A program made the position numbers and the translations under genes. A stretch of 49,306 nucleotides of DNA, from positions 1 to 49,306 of the forward strand of contig CAIRYK010000052.1 of the NCBI GenBank assembly GCA_903882805.1. The letters are read 5' to 3'. The notes under the pieces are model-generated. The model worked only from the letters and a program-made list of their open reading frames with translations. It did not search any database and had not been told where the DNA came from. Below, in pieces: positions 7,991 through 15,837 of the stretch; the stretch's first letter is position 1, and every line of letters begins with the position of its first letter. The stretch is from an uncultured Bacteroidota bacterium. GTDB taxonomy: Bacteria > Bacteroidota > Bacteroidia > Chitinophagales > Chitinophagaceae.

Positions 7991-8909
7991 ATTTCACTTT
8001 GGCTTTCTTAGCCTTACCAGCTTTCTGCTTCGCTTCCAGCTTTTCTTTTTCGGCCGTCAGTTCAGCTATGCGGTCATTTACTCGCTGTATCCGCTTTTCG
8101 GCCTTCTTAGCCTGCTCAGCTGCTATGCCATCAACATCTATACCCTCATGCTTTGCAAGTTGCTCCAGCGCATAGGCCTGAATGCTGCCGGGGTTAGTAT
8201 TACTGTATTTACTTACAGCAATAGTCCTAACCAGGAAAGCAAATTCTTCATGGCTCATGTTTACAAGCTTGTCGTATGCTTGCTTTCCCTTCGGCATGCT
8301 ATACAATCGTTTCAAGCCTATAGCTTTTTCAATTTCCTCAGCATTACCATACCCAACATAATCTGCTATCAAAAGCCTTGTAAGTACAATGTCAATGCCT
8401 GAATACTTAGGTAGCTCTACTACCTCTTTTAGCTTTCCCAGTTCCGGAACAATAGCCTTAAACACCTTTTCGGCATCCAGTTCTTTCGATCGCTTTTCTT
8501 TGCCTTCCAGGCGGCTTATCTCTGTCAATATCTCATCAACTGCAGGATTACCGGTTGAAGATCCTTTGGCTGGTACTGCTCGCTTTTTCAACTCCACATA
8601 AATCCACTCGCTTTTGTCCGGGCCATCTATCATAAAGCCTTTCAGGTACTTACCCTGGGCTATCGCTTCATTACGTTCGCCCCCCTTTTCGTCACATTCC
8701 TTTATGTATTCCTCGTAGCGTTGCTTTTTCTCATCATCTGTCAGTTTCGACACTTGATATCCATTTGCAAACTCTTCATAGGTTTCAACTTCTTCTAATT
8801 GCCTTTTTACGTAATCGTAGTAGTGAAATAACACGGTATAACCGTTTTCATTGATGCGCCTTGTTAACTCCTTATCTGCCTCTTCACTATCGCTCGACAA
8901 AAACAACAT
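7989..8909 (-). pseudogene. ParB family protein, C-terminal fragment downstream of an in-frame TAG
   Basis: A 306-aa frame from the ATG at 8909. It continues exactly the frame of the ParB gene ending at 8955: between the TAG (8957-8955) and this Met lie 15 sense codons that read naturally as ParB (FEANFQKSLEDPAM). The fragment has the helical C-terminal domain seen in phage/plasmid ParB-like proteins and a Lys/Ala-rich coiled-coil tail (RIQRVNDRIAELTAEKEKL). If the TAG were read, the product would be 581 aa. It may be a separately started protein, a readthrough product or one half of a broken gene. Confidence 0.65.
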
Positions 8910-8954
8910 CGCAGGATCTTCTAAGCTTTTCTGAAAATTAGCTTCAAAATGAAG

Positions 8955-9734
8955 CTATTCTTTGTTTTGGTAGCAAGTAAAATTGGTACATACAGGATCG
9001 CCGCTATCTTTAAACAGGCTGGCATAGGCTGTATTAAAAGCACAGTTGTTGCATGAACCTACCGATCTATCCAGCGTTTCACTATTGGGGCTAAACTTCG
9101 CTTCTTTCAGAAATCCACGATATTGCCTAAGGTGCCATTTGTTTATTTCTATTTTCCGGTTTGCAGTTATCTCTTTTTCAATGCTCATATCCTTGACTAT
9201 CTTATCCTGCACCTCAGGTTTAAACAAGGCAATACTAAGCGCATCAGTTACCTTTATCAGGTTCTTATAAAATGCCCTTTGCCAGTCCGGTGTAAGATCA
9301 TTAAGCTTCAATCGCTGCTTTACGAAATACACATTCTTTCCCAGCTTAGCAGCGATTTCAGCAACATCGTTTTTTTCTATCATGCGCTTAATGGCGAAAG
9401 CCTCTTCAAGCGGATGCACATCCTTTCGCTGCAGGTTTTCAGTTATCTGCAGTTCAAAAGCTTCATCGTCGGTCAGCTCTCTTATATAAGCTGGTATATC
9501 AGCCATGCCGGCAATAATGCTACCCCTATACCGGCGCTCACCGCATACCAGTTCATAGTTGCCCGCTGGCAATGGCCTAACAAGTATGGGCTGAATCACG
9601 CCCTTACTTTTTATCGATGCCGAAATCTCTTGTATGGCATCTTCGTCAAATTCTTTCCGGGGATTGGAAAGGCCGATAACAATTTCTGCTATCGGCAATA
9701 CAGCCATTTTCGGCGTGTGTGGTGTTGCTTCCAT
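8955..9734 (-). CDS. ParB/RepB/Spo0J family protein, N-terminal part (ends at an in-frame TAG)
   Basis: A 259-aa product with the ParB-N domain: NPRKEFD near 24-30, GERRYRG at 65-71 (CTP/nuclease box), ENLQR at 99-103, and an HTH at about 124-143 (AEIAAKLGKNVYFVKQRLKL). Near its end four Cys (SCNNCAF and PVCTNFTCYQ) form a likely zinc site, which is cut off from the rest of the protein by TAG. In this kind of phage, ParB without ParA sits in the replication module; its role is unclear. The intact relative would be about 580 aa. Confidence 0.8.
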   Translation of the reverse strand: MEATPHTPKMAVLPIAEIVIGLSNPRKEFDEDAIQEISASIKSKGVIQPILVRPLPAGNYELVCGERRYRGSIIAGMADIPAYIRELTDDEAFELQITENLQRKDVHPLEEAFAIKRMIEKNDVAEIAAKLGKNVYFVKQRLKLNDLTPDWQRAFYKNLIKVTDALSIALFKPEVQDKIVKDMSIEKEITANRKIEINKWHLRQYRGFLKEAKFSPNSETLDRSVGSCNNCAFNTAYASLFKDSGDPVCTNFTCYQNKE

Positions 9735-9736
9735 CG

Positions 9737-10351
9737 TTAGTTGTTTTGTTCGTTACTCTTTTTTTGGTTCTTTCTGGCATTCTCAGCCATCACCTGTTCG
9801 CGGTTCAGCTTGTTGGCTTCCTCAACAGCCTGCTCTTCTGTAAGTTGTTGAGGCATTTCAGCAGTGGGCGTTTCCTTCGTTTGCTGATCATCAAACAGGC
9901 TTAGTTGTGGGTCAGGGGCATGTTTGTTGTCTAACAGATATGCCGTTAACTCTTCTTTTACGATATGCAGGTCTGCAAGCAATTCGTTCATATGCGGGTA
10001 CCTGTCCTCTTCTTCAAATTTGAGAAATGGCGAATTGAGCAATAACATCCGCTCATCGCTCAGTTTCCGCAACCCGGTCAGGGTAAGCCCTTCATTCTCA
10101 TCGTCGCCTTTGAGAGAAAAACTTCTGCATTCAATTTGCGTTACCAATCCACCCTCATCGTTAAACTGTTCGCATAGCCGGGCTAAATGCGTACCTAACT
10201 TGGCAAATGCAGCCCTAAGATCAGTGTGTATTGCTGCAGGGCATACCTGCGATATACTTGCTGTACCATCTGGAATAATTTCGTTGTATTCCACTTTTAG
10301 GTTACGGCCCTCTATCAATTTGGCCTTGATGATTTCAATAGTTCTTTTCAT
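9737..10351 (-). CDS. Hypothetical early protein with a QLSLF clamp-binding-like motif
   Basis: A 204-aa protein just upstream of parB (2-bp gap). It is not a family I know. The first two thirds look globular; the C-terminal third is a disordered, Gln/Glu/Lys-rich tail that begins with PDPQLSLFDDQ (QLSLF at 149-153). QLxLF matches the known beta-clamp binding consensus of bacterial replication proteins, so the tail may tether this protein to the host sliding clamp; this is inference from a short motif. Confidence 0.6.
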   Translation of the reverse strand: MKRTIEIIKAKLIEGRNLKVEYNEIIPDGTASISQVCPAAIHTDLRAAFAKLGTHLARLCEQFNDEGGLVTQIECRSFSLKGDDENEGLTLTGLRKLSDERMLLLNSPFLKFEEEDRYPHMNELLADLHIVKEELTAYLLDNKHAPDPQLSLFDDQQTKETPTAEMPQQLTEEQAVEEANKLNREQVMAENARKNQKKSNEQNN

Positions 10352-10374
10352 TGAAATTGGTTTTTAAAAATGAG

Positions 10375-10445
10375 TAGCGAAGTCGGGATTCGAACCCGAT
10401 ACAGCCAGTCACACACCCGGCTATGTACCATTACACCACATCGCT
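10375..10445 (-). tRNA. tRNA-like gene, isotype uncertain, 8-nt anticodon loop
   Basis: A 71-nt cloverleaf: acceptor AGCGATG/CTTCGCT (one T-T mismatch), D arm GTGT/ACAT with GG in the loop, anticodon stem GCCGG/CTGGC, T arm TCGGG-TTCGAAT-CCCGA (perfect), discriminator A, no encoded CCA. The anticodon loop is GTGTGTGA, one nucleotide longer than normal, so the anticodon cannot be fixed; with U33 as the second base it would read GTG (His-like) or a 4-base GTGT. It begins 7 nt after the stop of the exonuclease gene and is likely co-transcribed with the early operon. Confidence 0.7.
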
Positions 10446-10452
10446 CCAGGGC

Positions 10453-11199
10453 TTATTTCATGCCCAACAATTCTTTAATTATTCGCTTAGTATCACTGGG
10501 GAATTTCTGGTTAAGCATCCAGCTTGCATAACCTCTGTCGTTCACAACCGGCACACCCTTGCATTTACCAAAGCTGTACACTGGCACACCATTTTCGTTA
10601 TACACAATGTTGCCTGCCAGGTCTACGTTGTTGTTCCCGTTACTGCAGAATTTTGCCACTTCCTCAACCGACATACCCTGCAGATCTTCATACTTTTTCA
10701 TCTGCCCGGCCAGTATATCTATTGTGGCTACGTTATCGTTTTCGGCTTGGTGAGCTCCGTCCATTTCCTTGCCGGTGTAGAACATAAGCGCATAGCTTAG
10801 CGTTCTTTGTTCCTTCAGCTGAAATATCTTGAACGCATCCACCATCACCGGTTTACTTGATGGCCATACAATGCCGGCTCGTGCAAACTCTTCGCTCAGA
10901 AGCGGTACGTCAAACTGCATGATGTTATAACCTGCCAGTATGCAACCAGCAAAGTAGTCTTCTATTTTAGCTGCCAGATCCTTGAACTTTGGCGCATCCT
11001 TTACCATTTCATCACTTACCCCGTGCACTGCTGTAGCGCCCGCAGGAATCGGCTGTTCCGGATTGATGTAGTACTTCAGCGGATCGCCTACACGCTGAAA
11101 ATTGAGGTCTGTTCTGATAGCCGATATCTCAACTATTCTGTCATCTGTCGTACTGGTGCCTGTTGTTTCCAGGTCAAAAAAGCAATAATGTTGCTGCAT
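10453..11199 (-). CDS. DnaQ-like 3'-5' exonuclease (DEDDh) with C-terminal DUF3820-like module
   Basis: A 248-aa protein. Exo I is FFDLETTGT (D9, E11), Exo II is GYNIMQFDVPLL (D97), Exo III is AHQAENDNVATI (H150, D155): the full DEDDh set of proofreading-type exonucleases. Residues about 200-248 (YSFGKCKGVPV, then GYASWMLNQ) resemble the DUF3820 module also found alone at 646-915. It would remove nucleotides from DNA 3' ends in repair or recombination. The gene is downstream of the nuclease/AAA recombination pair. Confidence 0.88.
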   Translation of the reverse strand: MQQHYCFFDLETTGTSTTDDRIVEISAIRTDLNFQRVGDPLKYYINPEQPIPAGATAVHGVSDEMVKDAPKFKDLAAKIEDYFAGCILAGYNIMQFDVPLLSEEFARAGIVWPSSKPVMVDAFKIFQLKEQRTLSYALMFYTGKEMDGAHQAENDNVATIDILAGQMKKYEDLQGMSVEEVAKFCSNGNNNVDLAGNIVYNENGVPVYSFGKCKGVPVVNDRGYASWMLNQKFPSDTKRIIKELLGMK

Positions 11200-11210
11200 G
11201 TTGTTGAATT

Positions 11211-11399
11211 TTAGATTTTTATGAGATTTGTTTTTACTGCCGGGTATTTAATCCCGTCCTTTCCTTCTACTATCATTACGTTACCATAATCTGCCACTTC
11301 GGTAACCACGTCGTTTTTTTTACCGTACACCTTTGTTTTGCCCTTGCTGTCACTGAAGTTGCTCAGCTCATCGTTTCTTAGTCTGTAGCGCGCCTTCAT
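11211..11399 (-). CDS. Hypothetical small early protein
   Basis: A 62-aa protein rich in beta-prone residues (KTKVYGKKNDVVTEVADYG), perhaps a small SH3/KOW-like barrel, though no family can be claimed. It overlaps the nuclease gene upstream by 32 bp and lies 11 bp before the exonuclease gene. Confidence 0.6.
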   Translation of the reverse strand: MKARYRLRNDELSNFSDSKGKTKVYGKKNDVVTEVADYGNVMIVEGKDGIKYPAVKTNLIKI

Positions 11400-12084
11400 T
11401 GGTTGTCTTTAGAATCGAGAAAAATTGTTTGTGCTCAATCCAGCTCATGAAATCTATAAGCAACTGGCGTAACTCATCCTGCATGCCTTTATATGGGTGA
11501 AGCGTCAGCGGCTCATTGTAGTTAAGGTCTATTCCCTCGAGGTAGTAGAATGGATCTACAAACCTTTCAAGCCCCTTATACCCGCTCACCTCCCATATGT
11601 CGTAGTGGAATACCTTCAGGTCCAGCATATCCAAATAAAACCGCCATTGCACACTCTCTGTGAATTCCTTTAGTGTGGTGTAGGTGTTGAACTCTACTTT
11701 CGTATCCCTCACCTCTATGCCTTCCAGTCCGTCTACCCGGCCGCTCACCATTATGTCATACTTAGGCAGTGTGTATATTTTCCTTACAGGTACTTCGCTC
11801 ACCATCACCAAATGATTGCTTGCATAGGCTTTTGCTTTCATGCCTACCTTATACGGGAATGCCATGCCGTCAATGCCCATCCACAATTCGTTTTGATATT
11901 TCATGTAACAAGCTTTCTTAGGCGTTTCAATAAGGCTGTGCCAGGCATGGCCTATTCTCGTTTTGTCTGTACCCTCAAACCGTCCGGTTATGGTATTGAT
12001 CAACGAAGCTTCCGTATCGAAGGAAGTTTCCGCCGCCATAAAGCGGCGGAACTTTTCCAGCGTTGTTACACTAATCTTATACAT
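11368..12084 (-). CDS. PD-(D/E)XK nuclease, RecB/Cas4-type exonuclease
   Basis: From the ATG at 12084 the protein has 238 aa. It shows the RecB-family order: IGHAWHSLIE with a conserved His at 47-49, acidic residues in YDIMVSGRVDGLEG (D118) and VRDTKVEF (D127 and K129), and the RecB helical motif QWRFY (Q139, Y143). Such nucleases degrade one strand of a double-strand end and work with a phage recombinase; the ATPase gene just upstream (8-bp overlap) is the likely partner. A start at 12210 would add a very basic 42-residue extension that only reflects the overlapping Lys-rich tail of the upstream gene. Confidence 0.8.
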   Translation of the reverse strand: MYKISVTTLEKFRRFMAAETSFDTEASLINTITGRFEGTDKTRIGHAWHSLIETPKKACYMKYQNELWMGIDGMAFPYKVGMKAKAYASNHLVMVSEVPVRKIYTLPKYDIMVSGRVDGLEGIEVRDTKVEFNTYTTLKEFTESVQWRFYLDMLDLKVFHYDIWEVSGYKGLERFVDPFYYLEGIDLNYNEPLTLHPYKGMQDELRQLLIDFMSWIEHKQFFSILKTTNEGALQTKKR

Positions 12085-13165
12085 TTTCTGCGCCCTCCTT
12101 TTCTTCCTGGTCTTCCTTTTTCTTGCGGCGCTTCTTATCGCTGTTGTCTGCAGCATTGTCTTTAGCAGGCGCTTCAAACAGCTTGGTTTCTTTGTTCGGC
12201 GTCCATTCATGCGCCTTGGCCACTTCGCTTGCAGTTATCCGCAGCGGGCTTTTCAGGTAGTCAGGCAGACCGTTTATTTCCTTAAACAGGCTATTGAACA
12301 GGTCCACATCTTTGCACTCCTTCAGTTCCTTACTGTATCTGTCGCCTATCAGCTTCACCAGCGCAGCTTTCAGGTAGTTGGGCAGTTCATTCACCACAGT
12401 TAGCAGGCCTTCCAGTTCTGTCCAGTCACATTCGGCTATTTGTGCCTGATAGGCAGCGCTCTTATCCAGCGCCTCGCGCTGCTCTTCGCTCATAGCAGCT
12501 ATTGCCTCGCGCACTTGCCTTACCAACTCAGCGCCAAACGTCCTGAACTCAGCGCTTGTTTTGTCCGGTACAAATACCAGCGGTAGGCCAGCCACGTTCT
12601 TACCCACTGTGCTTTCAGTAGGTTCAAACTGAATAACTCTGCGCCCGTTCTGTATGCTTACGTAGCCTACCTGGTCAGCTATACGAAGCAGTAGTTGATA
12701 GCTCTGCCCGGTCACATCCGGGATAATCTTTTTCGTGTCTTCGTCCTTCTTAGCGTGAGCCACTATCACAATAGCGGCATTCTCTGAGCGGCGGTTGTTT
12801 ACAAACAGTTTGAAGCTATCCCCGATGGCGCCATACATGCCCAGCTTGTTTTTCTTAAGCGTATAATCTTGGCTGATAACGTAGCTCATCAGGAAGTCAT
12901 CGAGCGCTGCCTTGGCTGTGTCTATGCCTATCGTCTTGTAGGCCTTAAATGTGCCTGCAGCCTCTTCGGTAAGCACTTCGTTCCATTCGTTAATTTGCAA
13001 CACATCCTTACGGAAAAGACTTCTGTCGATACCGCGGTCAAAGTCTAAGTTCAATGGAACTTCGCACGTATTGATAATTGATGTTTTGCATACGCCAGGT
13101 TCTCCATATAGGATGATAACTGGCTGTCTTGGCGGCAATTGTTCATTTGCTTTGATGATCGGCAT
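12077..13165 (-). CDS. AAA/RecA-fold ATPase (Sak4-like/AAA_24), recombination
   Basis: A 362-aa protein. Walker A is GEPGVCKTS at 21-29; YKTIGIDTAKAALDD is the Walker B strand and IVIVAHAKKD the following sensor strand, as in phage Sak4-like/AAA_24 ATPases. The second half is helical, ending in a charged Lys/Glu tail (KKRRKKKEDQEEKEG). These proteins are thought to promote single-strand annealing or strand exchange. It is paired with a RecB-type nuclease downstream, the usual two-gene phage recombination unit. Note Cys in place of the usual Gly/Ser before Lys in the P-loop. Confidence 0.8.
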   Translation of the reverse strand: MPIIKANEQLPPRQPVIILYGEPGVCKTSIINTCEVPLNLDFDRGIDRSLFRKDVLQINEWNEVLTEEAAGTFKAYKTIGIDTAKAALDDFLMSYVISQDYTLKKNKLGMYGAIGDSFKLFVNNRRSENAAIVIVAHAKKDEDTKKIIPDVTGQSYQLLLRIADQVGYVSIQNGRRVIQFEPTESTVGKNVAGLPLVFVPDKTSAEFRTFGAELVRQVREAIAAMSEEQREALDKSAAYQAQIAECDWTELEGLLTVVNELPNYLKAALVKLIGDRYSKELKECKDVDLFNSLFKEINGLPDYLKSPLRITASEVAKAHEWTPNKETKLFEAPAKDNAADNSDKKRRKKKEDQEEKEGAENV

Positions 13166-13191
13166 ATGTTTTATTGTTTATTGGTTACTGA

Positions 13192-13503
13192 TTAGTTGTC
13201 GAAATGCCTGTTGGTTTTCTGATAGTCATAAAGCAGATCTTCTATCTGCTCAGTGTATTCTACATACTCGGGTTCCTGTATAGCAGCTACCACCTTCGTG
13301 GTAGTAGCTGCTCGTTCACACTCTTCATACTCCCGAAGGCAGTTTTCAACTTCGCATTTCACATCCCATACCACAGCTGCCAGATGGTTGTAGTATTGCT
13401 TAAGGCAGCGATCTGGTTCCGTTTTTTCCAGCTCTTTTAGGCTGTTGTGCTGTTCCAGCTTGGCAATGATTCTGTTGCGTAGGTACTGTTGGTAATTGTT
13501 CAT
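13192..13503 (-). CDS. Hypothetical early protein
   Basis: A 103-aa, mostly helical and acidic protein with four scattered Cys (including VKCEVENCLREYEECER). No family recognised. It lies between the DUF932 gene and the recombination ATPase, in the same direction. Confidence 0.6.
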   Translation of the reverse strand: MNNYQQYLRNRIIAKLEQHNSLKELEKTEPDRCLKQYYNHLAAVVWDVKCEVENCLREYEECERAATTTKVVAAIQEPEYVEYTEQIEDLLYDYQKTNRHFDN

Positions 13504-13576
13504 CGTGCAATTTTTTGAGGTTGATATAAAAATTTATGAGTAACTGACGAGCCTTAAATCGCTTAGTCATAATCGT

Positions 13577-14608
13577 TTAGTTGAGGGTGAAAATTCCGCC
13601 GCCGTTCTTAGCGTAGTTGTCGCATAGCCTGAAAGCTGTTTGTCCACGCTGCAGGCCTGTACCGTACATTATGCTGTTTAGCTTGTCTTCGCCGGTCTTG
13701 AAGTTTTTCACATTCTGGAAGTAGCCGGTCACTGCGTTATATGCCCCAAACAGTGTACCCTTTGTAGTATCAGTCTGTTGGGTTTCATCTGCCATTGCGT
13801 ATTCGTAAGCATCTTCACATATGTTGTTGAAAGCAGTCGACAGGTCGGTATCATTACCAAACTTTACCATGTCCAGTACTTCTTTGCTTGGCGCCATTGC
13901 CTCTTGTATCAGGCGTTGCACGTTTTTGTCGCTAATCTTGATCTTAGCCCAGCTATTGAAGATTTCATTCAGGTTGTCGCTAAGCTTGTTGGTAATGCCC
14001 ATAATCTTATGCGCTTCCTTCAGGCGGTCCTTAGCGCTTTTAGTGTGGCGTATCCTTACCACATTGCTCATATTGCCCATAGCCATAGCCAGCGTGTTGG
14101 CGCATACTATTCGCACCGGTGTAAAGGCTGCTGTTATACTTCCGCTGCCATCGTGGTGAGTAGTCAGAAAGATGTACTTTTCAATCAAATCATCTTTACC
14201 AACTTTTATGTAGTTAGGCAGCTTGGCGGTGATAAATATTTTTTCACCCTTACCCAGCGCCCCGGCTGTTTCATACATTATGCCTTCGCCGCCTACTATG
14301 CTGTCAAAAAACGTGAAAGCATCCCTGTTCTGTACCACGTTGTAGCCTGGGCCCAGCTTGTCGCCAAGTACTGCATTGTTATCGTCGCGGTAAGTGAAAA
14401 ACGAAGCGTCCGAAACTATTTCATTCCCGTTGGGCAGTCGGTGAATGTTCGGCGCTTTGATCACATCAAAGTCCAGTCCGGCAAATTCCAGCGCCTCGCT
14501 GCTCGACGGATAATCTTCTACTATCGTACCCAGTCCGTGCCAGGCTTTTTGTTTTACCGAAAAGAATGCTGCCTTTCCGTTTTCGTCTTTAAAGATGTTG
14601 TGTGCCAT
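13577..14608 (-). CDS. DUF932 phage/plasmid-like protein
   Basis: A 343-aa protein with the DUF932 (TIGR03299) pattern: an AWHGLG motif near residue 22, YNVVQNRDAFTFFD, then TPVRIVCANTLAMA and an N-terminal glyoxalase-like beta fold. Members occur in phages and plasmids across bacteria; the function is not established, but they are typically early genes near recombination modules, as here. The length is normal and the gene appears intact. Confidence 0.9.
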   Translation of the reverse strand: MAHNIFKDENGKAAFFSVKQKAWHGLGTIVEDYPSSSEALEFAGLDFDVIKAPNIHRLPNGNEIVSDASFFTYRDDNNAVLGDKLGPGYNVVQNRDAFTFFDSIVGGEGIMYETAGALGKGEKIFITAKLPNYIKVGKDDLIEKYIFLTTHHDGSGSITAAFTPVRIVCANTLAMAMGNMSNVVRIRHTKSAKDRLKEAHKIMGITNKLSDNLNEIFNSWAKIKISDKNVQRLIQEAMAPSKEVLDMVKFGNDTDLSTAFNNICEDAYEYAMADETQQTDTTKGTLFGAYNAVTGYFQNVKNFKTGEDKLNSIMYGTGLQRGQTAFRLCDNYAKNGGGIFTLN

Positions 14609-14639
14609 CGTTTGTTTTTTTATTGGTTATTGTAATTGG

Positions 14640-14999
14640 TTAAGCTGCTGTGTATATCCGGTACAGGTCGTTATCAAAAAGGTGTGTCCTATTTTCGCGC
14701 CTGTTTATCACATCGGTGCAATGGTTAGCCAGCTGGCATCTGTCCAGCATGCTTAGGTAGTGATCGAAAGAAATGAAGTGTTGCTCAGTCTCAAAAAACG
14801 AGATATCTACCTTGCCATCCTTGTTGGCAATCCGTTCTTTCAGTTCAGCATACGTTACCGTCTTTATCAGGTATTCAGGCTCTATACTTTGCGGAGCCTT
14901 TATCGTGTAGCAGGAACAAACAAACCTGCCGCCGCTCTGTGGAGTGCATACATCCACAATAATTTTTGAAGTCTCATAATGAGTAGTATATTTGTCCAC
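14640..14999 (-). CDS. Hypothetical early protein (GTG start proposed)
   Basis: The open frame extends to an ATG at 15101, but the first 34 codons overlap the membrane-protein gene and run through the hairpin at 15029-15050. Protein-like sequence begins at the GTG at 14999 (reads MDKYTTHYETSKIIVD), giving 119 aa. It has a short CxC (VCSCYTIK) and no recognised domain. The start is uncertain. Confidence 0.5.
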   Translation of the reverse strand: MDKYTTHYETSKIIVDVCTPQSGGRFVCSCYTIKAPQSIEPEYLIKTVTYAELKERIANKDGKVDISFFETEQHFISFDHYLSMLDRCQLANHCTDVINRRENRTHLFDNDLYRIYTAA

Positions 15000-15028
15000 G
15001 GTATAATGTTTTATTGATTTTATTGAAG

Positions 15029-15056
15029 AGCTACTGTTCCCGCAGTAGCTTTTTTT
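15029..15056 (+). terminator. Intrinsic-terminator-like hairpin oriented rightward (antisense)
   Basis: AGCTACTG (15029-15036) and CAGTAGCT (15043-15050) form an 8-bp stem with a 6-nt loop, followed on the plus strand by seven T. On the transcribed minus strand it follows the stop of the 58-aa membrane protein but has its A/T run on the wrong side. Same arrangement as 7964-7990. Confidence 0.55.
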
Positions 15057-15231
15057 ATGGCCTATACACAATCTTGAAGGCAGCATGCGCAGCAGCCGCA
15101 TAAAGCATCAGAAATGAGGCGGTCAGTCCTATAAACATTGCCCAGCGTTCTTGGTTGCTCAGCGGGTTATTGTAGTTGTTCCAGTACCTGTAGTCTGGGC
15201 GCATGTTGTAGCTTCTTGCTTTGTTTTTCAT
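15055..15231 (-). CDS. Small membrane protein
   Basis: The ATG at 15231 gives 58 aa (an ATG at 15252 would give 65 aa and overlap the upstream gene by 10 bp). One transmembrane helix is clear near the C-terminus (MFIGLTASFLMLYAAAAHAA). The N-terminal half is basic and Tyr/Asn-rich. Small early membrane proteins of this kind can interfere with host or superinfecting phage, but no function can be assigned. Confidence 0.6.
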   Translation of the reverse strand: MKNKARSYNMRPDYRYWNNYNNPLSNQERWAMFIGLTASFLMLYAAAAHAAFKIVYRP

Positions 15232-15242
15232 AGAGTTGATTG

Positions 15243-15497
15243 TTAGGCGCATTGTTTTAACAATTTTATGTTGTAGCTAAATTTCTTACCGTCCTTCGTC
15301 ATTGGCTTTCTTATCGGTACCCCTGGGTTTCTTTCCACCCTTCCGCGTATCTCATTGATACTTAGTCCGGTAAGTTCGCAGGCCTTGCGCAGTGGCATAT
15401 ATTCCGCCGGTTCTGTTTTCTCGCTCAGTAGCTGGTCTATCTTTTTTTCCAGCCTGGTTACCTTACTTATCAGCCTATTTGCTTGTGCGTCTGTCAT
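15243..15497 (-). CDS. Small HTH protein, excisionase/MerR-like
   Basis: An 84-aa protein: a short coiled coil (ISKVTRLEKKIDQLLSEK) followed by YMPLRKACELTGLSINEIRGR, the winged-helix pattern of phage excisionase/MerR-type DNA-binding proteins. No conventional xis is found near integrase, so this early gene is a candidate recombination directionality factor or transcription regulator. Confidence 0.6.
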   Translation of the reverse strand: MTDAQANRLISKVTRLEKKIDQLLSEKTEPAEYMPLRKACELTGLSINEIRGRVERNPGVPIRKPMTKDGKKFSYNIKLLKQCA

Positions 15498-15531
15498 GGT
15501 CGTAGCTTTTTTGGCACGTTTGATGATTAGC

Positions 15532-15768
15532 TTATATCAATCCTTTTTCAGTAAGCTTTTTCAGAATGGCAGCAATAGTATCAGGGCCTCCCGTGCCTTT
15601 AAACAGCACATTGGTCAGCACTACACGGTCTATCCCTATTTCCTCGGCACAGTCTACATGCAGTTCAAAAGTCTTGTGGTATGCTTTCAGAGCCTTAAAC
15701 TCTTCCTTGCTTAGCGTCACGCTTCGGCGGCGCCTCATTGTCGTAACCTCGGTATCTGCTTTTTTCAT
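15532..15768 (-). CDS. Cro-like HTH regulator, first gene of the early operon
   Basis: A 78-aa basic protein beginning with an Arg-rich arm (MRRRRSVTLSKEE) and an HTH-like part (HVDCAEEIGIDRVVLTNVL, then GPDTIAAILKKL). It is transcribed away from the S24 repressor across an 88-bp operator region, the position of Cro in lambda-like switches. The direct family is not certain. Confidence 0.6.
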   Translation of the reverse strand: MKKADTEVTTMRRRRSVTLSKEEFKALKAYHKTFELHVDCAEEIGIDRVVLTNVLFKGTGGPDTIAAILKKLTEKGLI

Positions 15769-15798
15769 AACTTTATCGTTTCTTTTTTGTTTCTTATG

Positions 15799-15831
15799 TA
15801 AAGATAGGAATTTTCTTTAGAATTTTCCAAA
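15799..15831 (-). promoter_or_regulatory. Early leftward promoter (Bacteroidota type)
   Basis: On the minus strand TTTG (15831-15828), a 21-nt spacer and TATCTTTA (15806-15799) match the Bacteroidota consensus TTTG-N19-21-TAnnTTTG in all but the last base. Transcription would begin near 15792, about 25 nt before the ATG at 15768. The spacer is filled by the operator palindrome at 15807-15828. Confidence 0.65.
15807..15828. promoter_or_regulatory. Operator palindrome O1 in the lysis/lysogeny switch
   Basis: A 22-bp dyad with the pattern GGAA-nn-TTCT-nn-AGAA-nn-TTCC, in which every symmetric position except the three AT-rich spacers is complementary. It lies inside the spacer of the early promoter, so a bound protein would block that promoter. 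The likely ligands are the S24 repressor and the Cro-like protein. Confidence 0.6.
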
Positions 15832-15837
15832 CTAATT

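Noticed and set aside
8955..8957. Genome-wide TAG reassignment
   Set aside because: TAG ends other genes at places where no sensible extension follows (for example 646, 2329 and 48467) and no suppressor tRNA with a CTA anticodon is present.
10430..10440. ATTACACCACA shared by the tRNA-like gene at 10375 and the integrase upstream region as an att core
   Set aside because: Only 11 bp, located in the 5' part of the tRNA and common to the D-arm consensus; integration cores in tRNAs normally cover the anticodon or 3' end.
13778..14635. Long plus-strand frame (285 codons) opposite the DUF932 gene
   Set aside because: It is the antisense shadow of a conserved gene and has no recognisable domain; similar shadows at 44732-45472 and 9123-9740 are rejected for the same reason.
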